A DNA stretch of 64,000 nucleotides from Enterobacter sp. kpr-6 (GTDB taxonomy: Bacteria > Pseudomonadota > Gammaproteobacteria > Enterobacterales > Enterobacteriaceae): assembly GCF_900116015.1 (NCBI RefSeq), contig NZ_FOYH01000009.1, positions 99,832 through 163,831 on the forward strand, given 5' to 3'. This document shows, in pieces, positions 1 to 6,845 of this stretch. The translations under genes were made by a program, and so were the position numbers. The notes under the pieces were generated by a model. That model worked only from the letters and a program-made list of their open reading frames with translations, made no database searches and had not been told where the DNA came from. Numbering within the stretch: the first letter of the stretch is position 1; each line of letters opens with the position of its first letter.

Positions 1-213
1 AACGTTTAACGCCGTCCCGCCAGCGGGGCTGTTCACGGAACCCTGATCGGTGATGATAACCTTATCGTAGGAATGCGAAATTTGGACGTCAGACTCGGCC
101 GTAGAGATCGTATAGTCACTCGGAATAGCCTGGGCATGCGGTGCCAGCAGTCCTTGCGCGGAGGTTAGTGCTACCAGCAATGTGCCATGCTGGCGAATGC
201 GTGATTTCTTCAT
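1..213 (-). CDS. Secreted protein of unknown function, 5' part only
   Basis: The first 71 codons of a minus-strand gene run off the left edge of the window. The ATG at 213-211 opens a basic N-terminus (MKKSRIRQ), a hydrophobic stretch and an Ala-rich end (HAQA) that looks like a Sec signal peptide of about 28 residues. The mature part seen is rich in V, I, S, T and G (YTISTAESDVQIS), as in beta-helix passengers of autotransporters or other surface proteins, but too little is present to assign a family. The next gene is divergent, separated by about 200 bases of AT-rich DNA. Confidence 0.6.
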   Translation of the reverse strand, partial: MKKSRIRQHGTLLVALTSAQGLLAPHAQAIPSDYTISTAESDVQISHSYDKVIITDQGSVNSPAGGTALNV

Positions 214-410
214 GGTGTACCGTGCGATGTCGCGCTTGTTATCGAAAAATGAAGCTGGTGTGAATTGCCTTCAGATTAATCTGATTTTCATCCAGTCGCA
301 GAATATACATTTGGTTGCGAAAAAAACAATAAGCGATGCTTAACTATTTTACGGCGGGCACATTTCTGCTCTTAATATTTTACTTAAAGCAATCCCACGA
401 AAGACTGGTA

Positions 411-1253
411 ATGACAAAAATACATCCTATATTTTCATTTGCCGCATTGATAAATATAATTTTATTGTTGACGGCATGTGCGCAAAACGATCCCCGGGAA
501 ACCGCGCGGGTATTTACAAAAAAATCTGGGCTGACCAGTACACAATTTGCAACATCCTGGATCAATTTGCAGGGCTGGCAGCGGATCGCTCCGCCCGTTT
601 CGCTGGTGCGTATTTACATTGAAGGGGACGGTTTTGCCTGGATGAGTCGTACGCAACCTTCTGCCGATCCCACCCCGCGAAATCCCGTTGGACTGCAACT
701 GGCGGCAGCGGACAAGTCGGCCAATGTGATCTATCTCGCAAGGCCGTGTCAGTTTATCGGCCCGCCGTTACCAGCCGTCTGTACGACTCATCTGTGGACA
801 GATAAACGTTTCTCATCTGAGGTGGTGCAGGCGATGGATGAGGCAATAAGCCAGGCGGTGCAACCTTATCCGCAGGCAAAAATTGAGCTGGTGGGGTACT
901 CCGGTGGCGCGACGATTGCCGCACAACTGGCGGCGCGTCGGCGTGACGTGGTGTCGCTGCGTACGGTGGCGGGAAATCTGGATGTGGCGTACGTCAACGC
1001 GCTTCATCATGTCTCTGCGATGCCTGATGCACTGAGCGCCATCAACGTGGCGACGGATCTGAAAAACCTGCCGCAACTGCACATCAGCGGTGGGGATGAC
1101 AGCACGGTGCCGCCTGCGGTGGCGACGCGGTTTCAGCGGGCGACGGGGACACAATGCGCGAAGGTGGTGAGTGTGCCGGGTATGCGTCACGGTTCGGATT
1201 GGGCGGCGGTCTGGCCGGGGCTGCTGGCAAGGCCGCTCAACTGCGAACCCTAA
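411..1253 (+). CDS. Lipoprotein with alpha/beta-hydrolase fold
   Basis: This encodes 280 aa from the ATG at 411. An in-frame ATG at 336 would add 25 residues before the signal sequence, so the later start is preferred. The N-terminus is a lipoprotein signal with lipobox LTAC and Cys23 as the lipidation site. A nucleophile elbow GYSGG (Ser164), an acidic pair in GGDDSTVPP (Asp229/230) and a late His in GMRHGSDW (His260) form a plausible serine-hydrolase triad. It is probably an envelope-anchored esterase or lipase-like enzyme of unknown substrate. It converges on the flavodoxin gene with a shared hairpin between them. Confidence 0.8.
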   Translation: MTKIHPIFSFAALINIILLLTACAQNDPRETARVFTKKSGLTSTQFATSWINLQGWQRIAPPVSLVRIYIEGDGFAWMSRTQPSADPTPRNPVGLQLAAADKSANVIYLARPCQFIGPPLPAVCTTHLWTDKRFSSEVVQAMDEAISQAVQPYPQAKIELVGYSGGATIAAQLAARRRDVVSLRTVAGNLDVAYVNALHHVSAMPDALSAINVATDLKNLPQLHISGGDDSTVPPAVATRFQRATGTQCAKVVSVPGMRHGSDWAAVWPGLLARPLNCEP

Positions 1254-1255
1254 GC

Positions 1256-1279
1256 AAAAAAGGAGAGCGGGCGCTCTCC
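1256..1279 (-). terminator. Intrinsic terminator of the flavodoxin gene
   Basis: The stem GGAGAGC / GCTCTCC (1262-1279) is followed, on the minus strand, by a run of six T. It lies just after the end of the flavodoxin gene and between two convergent genes. Confidence 0.7.
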
Positions 1280-1293
1280 CTGGCAATAAAAAA

Positions 1294-1845
1294 TTACTTC
1301 ATACGGGCGGTAATGGCAGCCACGCGCTCACCATAGTGGTGGGCGGTTTGCAGATCGCCTGCCGGGATTTTATCCGCGCCAGCATCGGAAGGAGACTGCA
1401 CCAGCAGGCCAACAGAACCGCCGAGATTATTGATATCGTCACGGGTGGAGGCCAGAGCGTTTGCCGGAGCCTGACCCAGGCTTACCCAGATCCCGCCGTG
1501 CTGTGAAGCGAGAGTTTGCAGGTAAATCAGGGTAACCTGCTTGTCACCGTTCAGGCTGGCGCTGTTAGTGAAGCCGCCAAAAATCTTGTCCTGCCATTTA
1601 CGGGCAAACCAGGCCTTTGAGCTGGCGTCCGCGAATTTCTTGAACTGCCACGGCGCGCCGCCCATGTAAGTCGGAGAGCCTAAAATGATCGCGTCTGCGG
1701 CATCAAGTTTCGCCCAGTCCTGCTCGCTGATATTGCCTTCTTTATCAATCGCAATCAGCTCTGCTTTTGCGCCTTCCGCGACTTTTTCCGCCACTAACTG
1801 AGTGTGACCATAACCGGAATAATAAACCACAGCTATATTTGGCAT
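1294..1845 (-). CDS. Flavodoxin-family (WrbA-like) FMN protein
   Basis: This 183 aa protein starts with a flavodoxin phosphate-binding loop (YYSGYGHT, residues 8-15) after a first beta strand. The segment GSPTYMGGAPWQFKKF (about residues 56-71) matches the FMN isoalloxazine-contacting region of WrbA/NAD(P)H:quinone oxidoreductases. It is likely a soluble cytoplasmic FMN-dependent quinone or nitro reductase, but the exact substrate cannot be read. The start has a Shine-Dalgarno AGGACG. It is divergent from the exported metallo-hydrolase downstream, so the two may share a control region (1846-2089). Confidence 0.8.
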   Translation of the reverse strand: MPNIAVVYYSGYGHTQLVAEKVAEGAKAELIAIDKEGNISEQDWAKLDAADAIILGSPTYMGGAPWQFKKFADASSKAWFARKWQDKIFGGFTNSASLNGDKQVTLIYLQTLASQHGGIWVSLGQAPANALASTRDDINNLGGSVGLLVQSPSDAGADKIPAGDLQTAHHYGERVAAITARMK

Positions 1846-2089
1846 ATAAAACGTCCTGTATTATTGATAATTTATATAAATAAGAGGGTGACGTGCTTAA
1901 ATACGTCGGTACGCATTATGAATTCCCCGCATATATAAATCCAGAAAATAACGCTCAGTGTTTTTGATGCTGTTGTTCAATTTATTTTCGTTCATGATTA
2001 AGCGGCATGCCTCTATCATCCACTGGCCCACAGGAAGGGATTTAAATATATACCATCAATGTAATAAACGTATTTATAAAGGATTTTAT

Positions 2090-3124
2090 ATGAATAACGT
2101 CCGGCCTTTGGTTTACCTTATTACCGCATTAACCTCCGCCAGCGTCATGGCACAAACGCCTGTCCCGGCGGTTTCCACCGTGGATGCGCATTATGTTGCG
2201 CCGTCCGGCAAAATCACGCTGGCCCCAGGCGATAAAATCGATAATCTGCATCAGCGAAATATGGAGCAGCCTTATATATTGCAGAAAATTGGCGAGCGGA
2301 CGTATTACGTTCAGCGCTATTTTTATTCCACCACTTTCTACGTGGGCGACAAGGGCGTACTGCTGTTTGATGCTCCCGAAGGCCGGGGACAGTTTCTGCT
2401 CCAGGCGATCCGCGAGGTCACCCCGCTGCCAGTGACGACGCTGGTTTACTCCCATTATCACGTTGACCATATCGGTGACAGCCCGTTCTGGGTTAGCGAA
2501 GCGCAAAAGGCGGGCGCGAAACTGCATATCGTTGCAAGCGAGGCGACTGTTGAGAAAATGCGCTTTATGAACAGTCGCCTGCCTGTGGCGGATCGGGTGC
2601 TGAAAAGTGCGGACAATCGCTTCACCTTTGAAAATCTGACGGTAGAACTGCACCGTTTCCTGAAGGCGGCGCACACCGACGATCATTCGGCGTGGTTATT
2701 GAAAGAAGAAAAAGTGGTTCACAGCCCGGATCTGCTGAATCCTGATCAGTTGCCGATGATGGGCTTTGCGGTGTCCGATACCGTGGTGTATCACGACGCC
2801 AATCTGCTCCAGGTGGAAGCGCTCGACTGGAACTACTTTGTCGGCGGGCATGGCAACGTGGGTTCGCGCGATGACTTTCAGTTCCAGCGCCGTTTCCTGA
2901 ACAATTTGCGTGAAGCGACGCTGAAAGCCAGAAAAGAAGAAGCATTCGGTAAATTTATGAATAAGACCGCCAATAACCACGCCGAGTTTGCCCGTGCGCA
3001 GCGCGAGGCGATCATTAAACGCGTCACCGAGGCGCTGCGCCCGCAGTACGGGCATATGTACGGTTATGATGCCTCGATGCCCGCCAACGTTGAGCTGGCG
3101 ATTAGATTGGTGGGTTCTTATTAA
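2090..3124 (+). CDS. Exported metallo-beta-lactamase-fold hydrolase
   Basis: The ATG at 2090 has an AAAGGA ribosome site and gives a 344 aa protein that begins with a clean Sec signal peptide (ends near SVMA|QTP). Upstream in-frame codons lack a ribosome site and would bury the signal. The zinc motif HYHVDH (His122, His124, Asp126, His127) plus His195 in AAHTDDHS and His254 in GGHGNVG are the metal ligands expected of the MBL fold. It is a periplasmic zinc hydrolase; family members include beta-lactamases, lactonases and other hydrolases, and nothing seen selects one. The upstream DNA is AT-rich compared with the gene. Confidence 0.8.
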   Translation: MNNVRPLVYLITALTSASVMAQTPVPAVSTVDAHYVAPSGKITLAPGDKIDNLHQRNMEQPYILQKIGERTYYVQRYFYSTTFYVGDKGVLLFDAPEGRGQFLLQAIREVTPLPVTTLVYSHYHVDHIGDSPFWVSEAQKAGAKLHIVASEATVEKMRFMNSRLPVADRVLKSADNRFTFENLTVELHRFLKAAHTDDHSAWLLKEEKVVHSPDLLNPDQLPMMGFAVSDTVVYHDANLLQVEALDWNYFVGGHGNVGSRDDFQFQRRFLNNLREATLKARKEEAFGKFMNKTANNHAEFARAQREAIIKRVTEALRPQYGHMYGYDASMPANVELAIRLVGSY

Positions 3125-3201
3125 TACGCAATGTAGTGGGGCGCTAACCGGCTATTTCCCGCGCCAGCGCCAGAAACGTCGCAATGGAGATAACGACGGC
3201 A

Positions 3202-3546
3202 TTACCATCCGCAGACGTTGTGATCGCCGTCGTCATCGTAGCCGCGCACGATATTAATCAGTTCTTTTACCGCGTCGGCGGCGGTCGTCTCGTCCGTCAG
3301 GTCGGCAAACGAGGCAAAATCCTTATCCACTGATACGCCGTTATTATTGTTGGTCACCGTGAGGGCGCAGCGCTCGTCGCTGCCCTCAGACGCACCGAGG
3401 TTTTCAAGCAGGTCGCTCACGGCGGCGGCGGCCACGGACGGCACATACAGCGCCATCGGTTTCAAATAGACCTTTTGAGCGCTGCGCGTTGTTTTGCGGT
3501 TCAGCACTGCCAGCGTATAGCCTTTGTTTTCAACCATTACATCCAT
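3202..3546 (-). CDS. YoaG-like protein with two DUF1869 units
   Basis: This 114 aa protein starts at 3546 after a GAGTGAGGC ribosome site; ATG 3537 is an alternative. The C-terminal half (LTVTNNNNGVSVDKDF through DHNVCGW) closely resembles the whole of E. coli YoaG, a 60 aa protein of the NarL/NsrR-controlled yeaR-yoaG operon. The N-terminal half (GYTLAVLNRKT, ALYVPSVAAAAVSDLLENL) looks like a second, diverged copy of the same unit. E. coli YoaG has one unit and forms a dimer, so this may be a covalent dimer. It ends a predicted three-gene operon after two YeaR-like genes. The biochemical function is unknown. Confidence 0.75.
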   Translation of the reverse strand: MDVMVENKGYTLAVLNRKTTRSAQKVYLKPMALYVPSVAAAAVSDLLENLGASEGSDERCALTVTNNNNGVSVDKDFASFADLTDETTAADAVKELINIVRGYDDDGDHNVCGW

Positions 3547-3556
3547 TATTTCTGCC

Positions 3557-3889
3557 TCACTCCTCGAGAAGAATTTGTGGATCGACATAAAAATCCACAC
3601 TGAAAATCACATCGTCAGTTTCTGCCTCAATCAGATGCCACTGCTCCGGCGGGAAGACGCCAAACTGACCGGCTTCAATGAGATAGCTTTCCACCGGTTC
3701 CAGGCTGTGTTCATCCGCAAAACGGCAAAAGCGTATTGCGCCACGCATTACCGCCAGCCGGGGATAAACGCCCTGGCGGGTGCCGGCATCCAGATGACGT
3801 TGCCAGATCCCGGCGGGTGCAGTTTCCCGTGTCCAGAAGGGCGTGCTGCGAACGTGAACGTAGTCTGCGGGGATTTCGATGCGGCTCAC
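3557..3889 (-). CDS. YeaR-like DUF1971 protein, second copy
   Basis: This 110 aa protein of the DUF1971 cupin-like family is very close in pattern to E. coli YeaR (IPADYVHVRSTPFW, GVYPRLAVMRGAIRF, IEAGQFGVFPPEQWH, FSVDFYV). Its ATG overlaps the stop of the preceding paralogue by four bases (3886-3889), so the two are translationally coupled. The family is linked to nitrite and nitric oxide stress and to tellurite resistance through TehB N-terminal homology; no enzyme activity is established. The operon context with a YoaG-like gene supports the call. Confidence 0.85.
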   Translation of the reverse strand: MSRIEIPADYVHVRSTPFWTRETAPAGIWQRHLDAGTRQGVYPRLAVMRGAIRFCRFADEHSLEPVESYLIEAGQFGVFPPEQWHLIEAETDDVIFSVDFYVDPQILLEE

Positions 3890-4248
3890 GATGACGTCCT
3901 GTTGGTATTTACCACCTGACCAAACCCTTTACCCGTAAGTTGTGCTTCCGGTTCGGCAAAGAAATCGATATTGAAATAGGTGTCATCTGTCAGAAGCTCA
4001 ATGCGATGCCACTTCTGCGGCGGGCTGATGCCAAAAGTCCCCGCTTCAATCACCACTTCCATATCCGGTGTTAAGTTTTCACCGTCCGGGAAACCAAAAT
4101 ATTTAACCGCGCCGCGCATCACAGAGAGACGGCCATAGACGCCTGCTTTAGTGTTGTGATGGCTTAACAGCGCAGCGGGAACATTTGATTTATCAAAGAA
4201 AGATGTCGCGCGGGTATGCACGTAGTGGGCGGGAATGATCAAGCTCAT
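3886..4248 (-). CDS. YeaR-like DUF1971 protein, first copy
   Basis: This 120 aa protein is the first gene of the yeaR-yoaG-like operon. It shares with the next gene the DUF1971 blocks YVHTRATSFFDK, GVYGRLSVMRGAVKYFGF, IEAGTFGISPPQKWH and DTYFNIDFF, which match E. coli YeaR along its length. The two copies are clearly paralogous but well diverged, so the duplication is old or one copy came from outside. In E. coli yeaR is repressed by NsrR and activated by NarL; an NsrR-like palindrome lies about 90 bases upstream here. Confidence 0.85.
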   Translation of the reverse strand: MSLIIPAHYVHTRATSFFDKSNVPAALLSHHNTKAGVYGRLSVMRGAVKYFGFPDGENLTPDMEVVIEAGTFGISPPQKWHRIELLTDDTYFNIDFFAEPEAQLTGKGFGQVVNTNRTSS

Positions 4249-4339
4249 AATCTTACCTCATGCTGTAAGCCCGTCAGGCTTAAGTTTGCGCGCCCCATGG
4301 AGCGCAGGTACGCGAATGATGTCGTTGAACGTAAAGATT

Positions 4340-4362
4340 AAAGTGCATTTAAAATACGCTTT
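4340..4362. promoter_or_regulatory. Predicted NsrR operator
   Basis: An 11-1-11 inverted repeat, arms AAAGTGCATTT and AAATACGCTTT, matches at 9 of 11 positions between arms and fits the known NsrR consensus (AAGATGCATTT-like arms). It lies 92 bases before the first YeaR-like start codon, with a possible minus-strand -10 TAATCT at 4335-4340. It predicts nitric-oxide derepression of the operon at 3202-4248. Confidence 0.7.
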
Positions 4363-4450
4363 TAAAAGCGCAGTTGCAAAGCGTGATCGATACCTCATTT
4401 TGGGAGGGAAGGGGTAGGCGAGGGAGGTAGGAGTTGGGATGCTGAAACGC

Positions 4451-4474
4451 AAAAACCCGCCTTTTGGGCGGGTT
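4451..4474 (-). terminator. Intrinsic terminator after tRNA-Phe
   Basis: The stem AACCCGCC / GGCGGGTT (4454-4474) is followed on the minus strand by five T, twelve bases past the CCA end of the tRNA. Confidence 0.85.
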
Positions 4475-4485
4475 CTTTAGAATAG

Positions 4486-4561
4486 TGGTGCCCGGACTCG
4501 GAATCGAACCAAGGACACGGGGATTTTCAATCCCCTGCTCTACCGACTGAGCTATCCGGGC
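4486..4561 (-). tRNA. pheU: tRNA-Phe (GAA)
   Basis: This is a 76-base tRNA read on the minus strand: acceptor GCCCGGA pairs TCCGGGC, D-arm GCTC/GAGC, anticodon GAA inside the GGGGATTGAAAATCCCC arm, T-arm with GGTTCGATTCC, and encoded CCA. The sequence is the enteric pheU/pheV type. In E. coli pheU sits next to yjdC as here, though two extra genes separate them in this window. tRNA-Phe genes are frequent integration sites; no integrase is visible nearby. Confidence 0.97.
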
Positions 4562-4666
4562 AACGGAGCGCATTAAACCTTAATCGCTCTGTGGCGTCAA
4601 CCCTAATTCAGGAAAAGCCGTTCAGTTGCTTAACTTTGCGCCATTCTGCCGGAATCTCAGCCATTC

Positions 4667-4684
4667 TGCACAAATCTTCCAGAC
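4667..4684. promoter_or_regulatory. 18-bp repeat before the AraC-type gene (copy 1)
   Basis: TGCACAAATCTTCCAGAC occurs here, 48 bases before the AraC-type start codon, and again at 5546-5563, 54 bases before the LysE-type gene. An additional direct repeat GCCATTCTGC stands at 4640-4649 and 4660-4669, spaced 20 bases. This is consistent with binding sites for the adjacent AraC-type regulator. Confidence 0.55.
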
Positions 4685-4732
4685 ATTAGACGCGGGCACA
4701 TCAATGCTACACTTCATCGTTCAGGAGGCGAC

Positions 4733-5578
4733 ATGGCAAAAGACTGGCTGGAACTGCGGCAGCATGCGGATACCGGCATCGAAACAATTCGCGCCCATTT
4801 TGAGGGGCACGCATACGATCCGCACTGGCATGACAGCTACCTGGTGGGAATGACGCTGACCGGCACTCAGCAGTTTCAGTGTCGTCGCGAACGCCATCGC
4901 AGCACGCCGGGAGATGCCTTTCTGCTTGAGCCGGGTGAGATCCACGACGGCGATGCGCCGGTAATGGGCGGCTTCACTTATCTGACGTTTTATCTGGACG
5001 AGCGCTGGCTTGGCCAGACGTTGCGCGGATTATACGAATCCGTTCCCGACAGCTATTCACTGCATTTTTCCCATACCATCGCCCGCGAACCGCAACTAGT
5101 GCGTGCCATCGCCGGGACGTTTACGGCGCTGCATAACGATGAAATGCGTATCGTGCAGCAAAGCAATATGGATGCCTTATTAAGCCAGCTTACTTACCAT
5201 TGCCAGTGGCGTAAGCGCCTGCCTGCGCAACGGCAAAGCGCCGCCATCGCTCATCGTGCGCGGGAGTATTTGCATGCGCATATGGGTGACAATCTGGGCC
5301 TTGACGATCTGGCGCGGGAAACCGGCACCGACCGCTTTACACTGACGCGCTGTTTTAAGCGTGAGTTTCATTTAACGCCGCACGCGTGGTTGATCCAGTT
5401 ACGTCTGGCACACGCCCGCGCGATGCTGGCGCAGGGTGAGCAGCCTGCCAGCGTCGCCGCCGCGTTAGGGTTTGCTGACCAAAGCCACCTCGGTCGCTGG
5501 TTTGTGCGTGTCTACCGGCTGACGCCCGCGCACTACCGACGTTTATGCACAAATCTTCCAGACGACGCCCGCAAATAA
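4733..5578 (+). CDS. AraC-family transcriptional regulator
   Basis: This 281 aa protein starts at an ATG behind a strong CAGGAGG site. The N-terminal half has an AraC-ligand cupin pattern (HWHDSYLVGMTLTGTQQF, then PGDAFLLEPGEIHDGDA). The C-terminal third carries two helix-turn-helix motifs (LGLDDLARETGTDRFTLTRCFKREF and PASVAAALGFADQSHLGRWF) with the usual AraC end LTPAHYRR. The effector is unknown. The downstream LysE-type exporter gene is on the same strand 39 bases later, and regulators of this subgroup often control a neighbouring amino-acid exporter. Confidence 0.9.
   Translation: MAKDWLELRQHADTGIETIRAHFEGHAYDPHWHDSYLVGMTLTGTQQFQCRRERHRSTPGDAFLLEPGEIHDGDAPVMGGFTYLTFYLDERWLGQTLRGLYESVPDSYSLHFSHTIAREPQLVRAIAGTFTALHNDEMRIVQQSNMDALLSQLTYHCQWRKRLPAQRQSAAIAHRAREYLHAHMGDNLGLDDLARETGTDRFTLTRCFKREFHLTPHAWLIQLRLAHARAMLAQGEQPASVAAALGFADQSHLGRWFVRVYRLTPAHYRRLCTNLPDDARK
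5546..5563. promoter_or_regulatory. 18-bp repeat before the LysE-type gene (copy 2)
   Basis: This is the second exact copy of TGCACAAATCTTCCAGAC. It lies inside the last codons of the AraC-type gene, 54 bases before the exporter start codon, so its conservation is not explained by the protein alone. Confidence 0.55.
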
Positions 5579-5617
5579 CGCCACAGTCACAGGCAACATC
5601 AAAACGGAGAACAGCCT

Positions 5618-6220
5618 GTGGAGTGGTTATACGCGTATCTGCCTTTTTTACTTTTCGCTTTTGTCGCCTCGATAACGCCGGGGCCGACGAACATTTTGAT
5701 TCTTACCAGCAGCCAGCGCTTTGGCATCAAAGCAACGTTACCGGCGGTGCTGGGCGCGTGCGTCGCCGCCAGCCTGATTGTCTTTGTGTCGGGAGTGGGT
5801 GCAGGCGAATTGCTACGGGATTATCCCCGCGTGCGTGACGCGATGAGCTGGGCGGGCGCGCTGTGGCTAAGCTGGATGAGCTGGCAGCTTTTCCGCGCTC
5901 CGGCTGCGAATTTTGAAGAGGGCGCACAGCGGCCTTTTAGCGGGAAAGCCGCAGCGATGTTACAGCTGATCAACCCCAAAACCTGGATGATGGCACTGGC
6001 GGTGGTCAGTCTGTTCGCGCCACACGGCGGGCATCCCCTGCGGGATATTACGGTGCTGACGCTGTGGTTTTTACTGATTTCCCTGCTTTGCCTGAGCGCC
6101 TGGACACTGCTGGGGAAGGCGGCGAACCGATTTTTTCGCAGTGCCGCCTCACGGATTTGGTTCCAGCGGGGAATGGCATTGTGCCTGCTGGCATCAGCAT
6201 GGGCCGGTTTCTGGCAATGA
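5618..6220 (+). CDS. LysE/RhtB-family amino-acid exporter
   Basis: This 200 aa inner-membrane protein starts with GTG after ACGGAGA. It has five to six hydrophobic segments and the family signature near the N-terminus (SITPGPTNILILTSS, G-x-x-G-A pattern after it) plus NPKTWMMALAV in the middle. LysE/RhtB proteins export amino acids such as lysine, arginine, cysteine or homoserine lactone; the substrate here is not readable. It is converging on yjdC with two bases between stops. Pairing with the AraC-type gene suggests inducible export. Confidence 0.88.
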   Translation: MEWLYAYLPFLLFAFVASITPGPTNILILTSSQRFGIKATLPAVLGACVAASLIVFVSGVGAGELLRDYPRVRDAMSWAGALWLSWMSWQLFRAPAANFEEGAQRPFSGKAAAMLQLINPKTWMMALAVVSLFAPHGGHPLRDITVLTLWFLLISLLCLSAWTLLGKAANRFFRSAASRIWFQRGMALCLLASAWAGFWQ

Positions 6221-6222
6221 AA

Positions 6223-6798
6223 TCAGGTTAACGCGCCGCCCTGTCGACACTGGGCAAAGCGCAGAATGTCTTCGGCCAGGCGGTGTGCGGTGTCCACATC
6301 AGTCTGGCTGCGATTTATCAGCATCCGGCTGAGACAGCCTTCGAGCACCAGCTCCATTTGTTTCGCCACCATCGCCGGATCGTCCACTTCCAGTTGCGTC
6401 AGCAAATCGTGGGAAAAATCATACGCCGCGCGCTTTTGCTGGTCGGCCAACTGATGAATAGGGTGCTCAGGATCCGGGTAAAAAGTACAGGCGGCGATAA
6501 ACAGGCAGCCAGGGTAGCGGTTATTGGTCACGCAGTCGGTGAGCGCGCCATAGCGGGCCAGCAGTTTCTGCTCATTGCTCAGCTCTTCGTTGAGCAATAA
6601 CTGCCTGCGCCAGGTATCGATCTGCTGGCTCAGAAAGCGCAGCGCGTCATAAACCAGCGCTTCTTTATCGGGCCAGAAACGCAAAAACTCATCCATTGGA
6701 TAGTTAATCTGCTCCACGACCATTTCCGGCGTGGCGGCAGCAATCCCTTTTAGTTCAAGTAATTGCAGAGTTTTCCCTAAAACATCTTCACGTTGCAC
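6223..6798 (-). CDS. yjdC: TetR-family regulator YjdC
   Basis: This 191 aa protein starts with GTG directly behind AGGAGG. It matches E. coli YjdC over its full length, including the C-terminal [24 protein letters not shown] block and CRQGGALT end. The N-terminal helix-turn-helix is TetR-type ([17 protein letters not shown]) and the C-terminal domain is the YjdC-specific dimer domain. Targets are unknown. It lies 47 bases upstream... of nothing but dsbD's end in the transcription sense: dsbD precedes it on the minus strand, as in E. coli where the pair is adjacent. Confidence 0.92.
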   Translation of the reverse strand: MQREDVLGKTLQLLELKGIAAATPEMVVEQINYPMDEFLRFWPDKEALVYDALRFLSQQIDTWRRQLLLNEELSNEQKLLARYGALTDCVTNNRYPGCLFIAACTFYPDPEHPIHQLADQQKRAAYDFSHDLLTQLEVDDPAMVAKQMELVLEGCLSRMLINRSQTDVDTAHRLAEDILRFAQCRQGGALT

Positions 6799-6845
6799 GG
6801 TGTCCTCCTGCTTATTGAACCGTTATTTCCCACTCATAGTGTCGT

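Noticed and set aside
4249..6220. A genomic island integrated at tRNA-Phe
   Set aside because: No integrase and no second copy of the tRNA 3' end were found within the window, so an attachment-site call is not supported.
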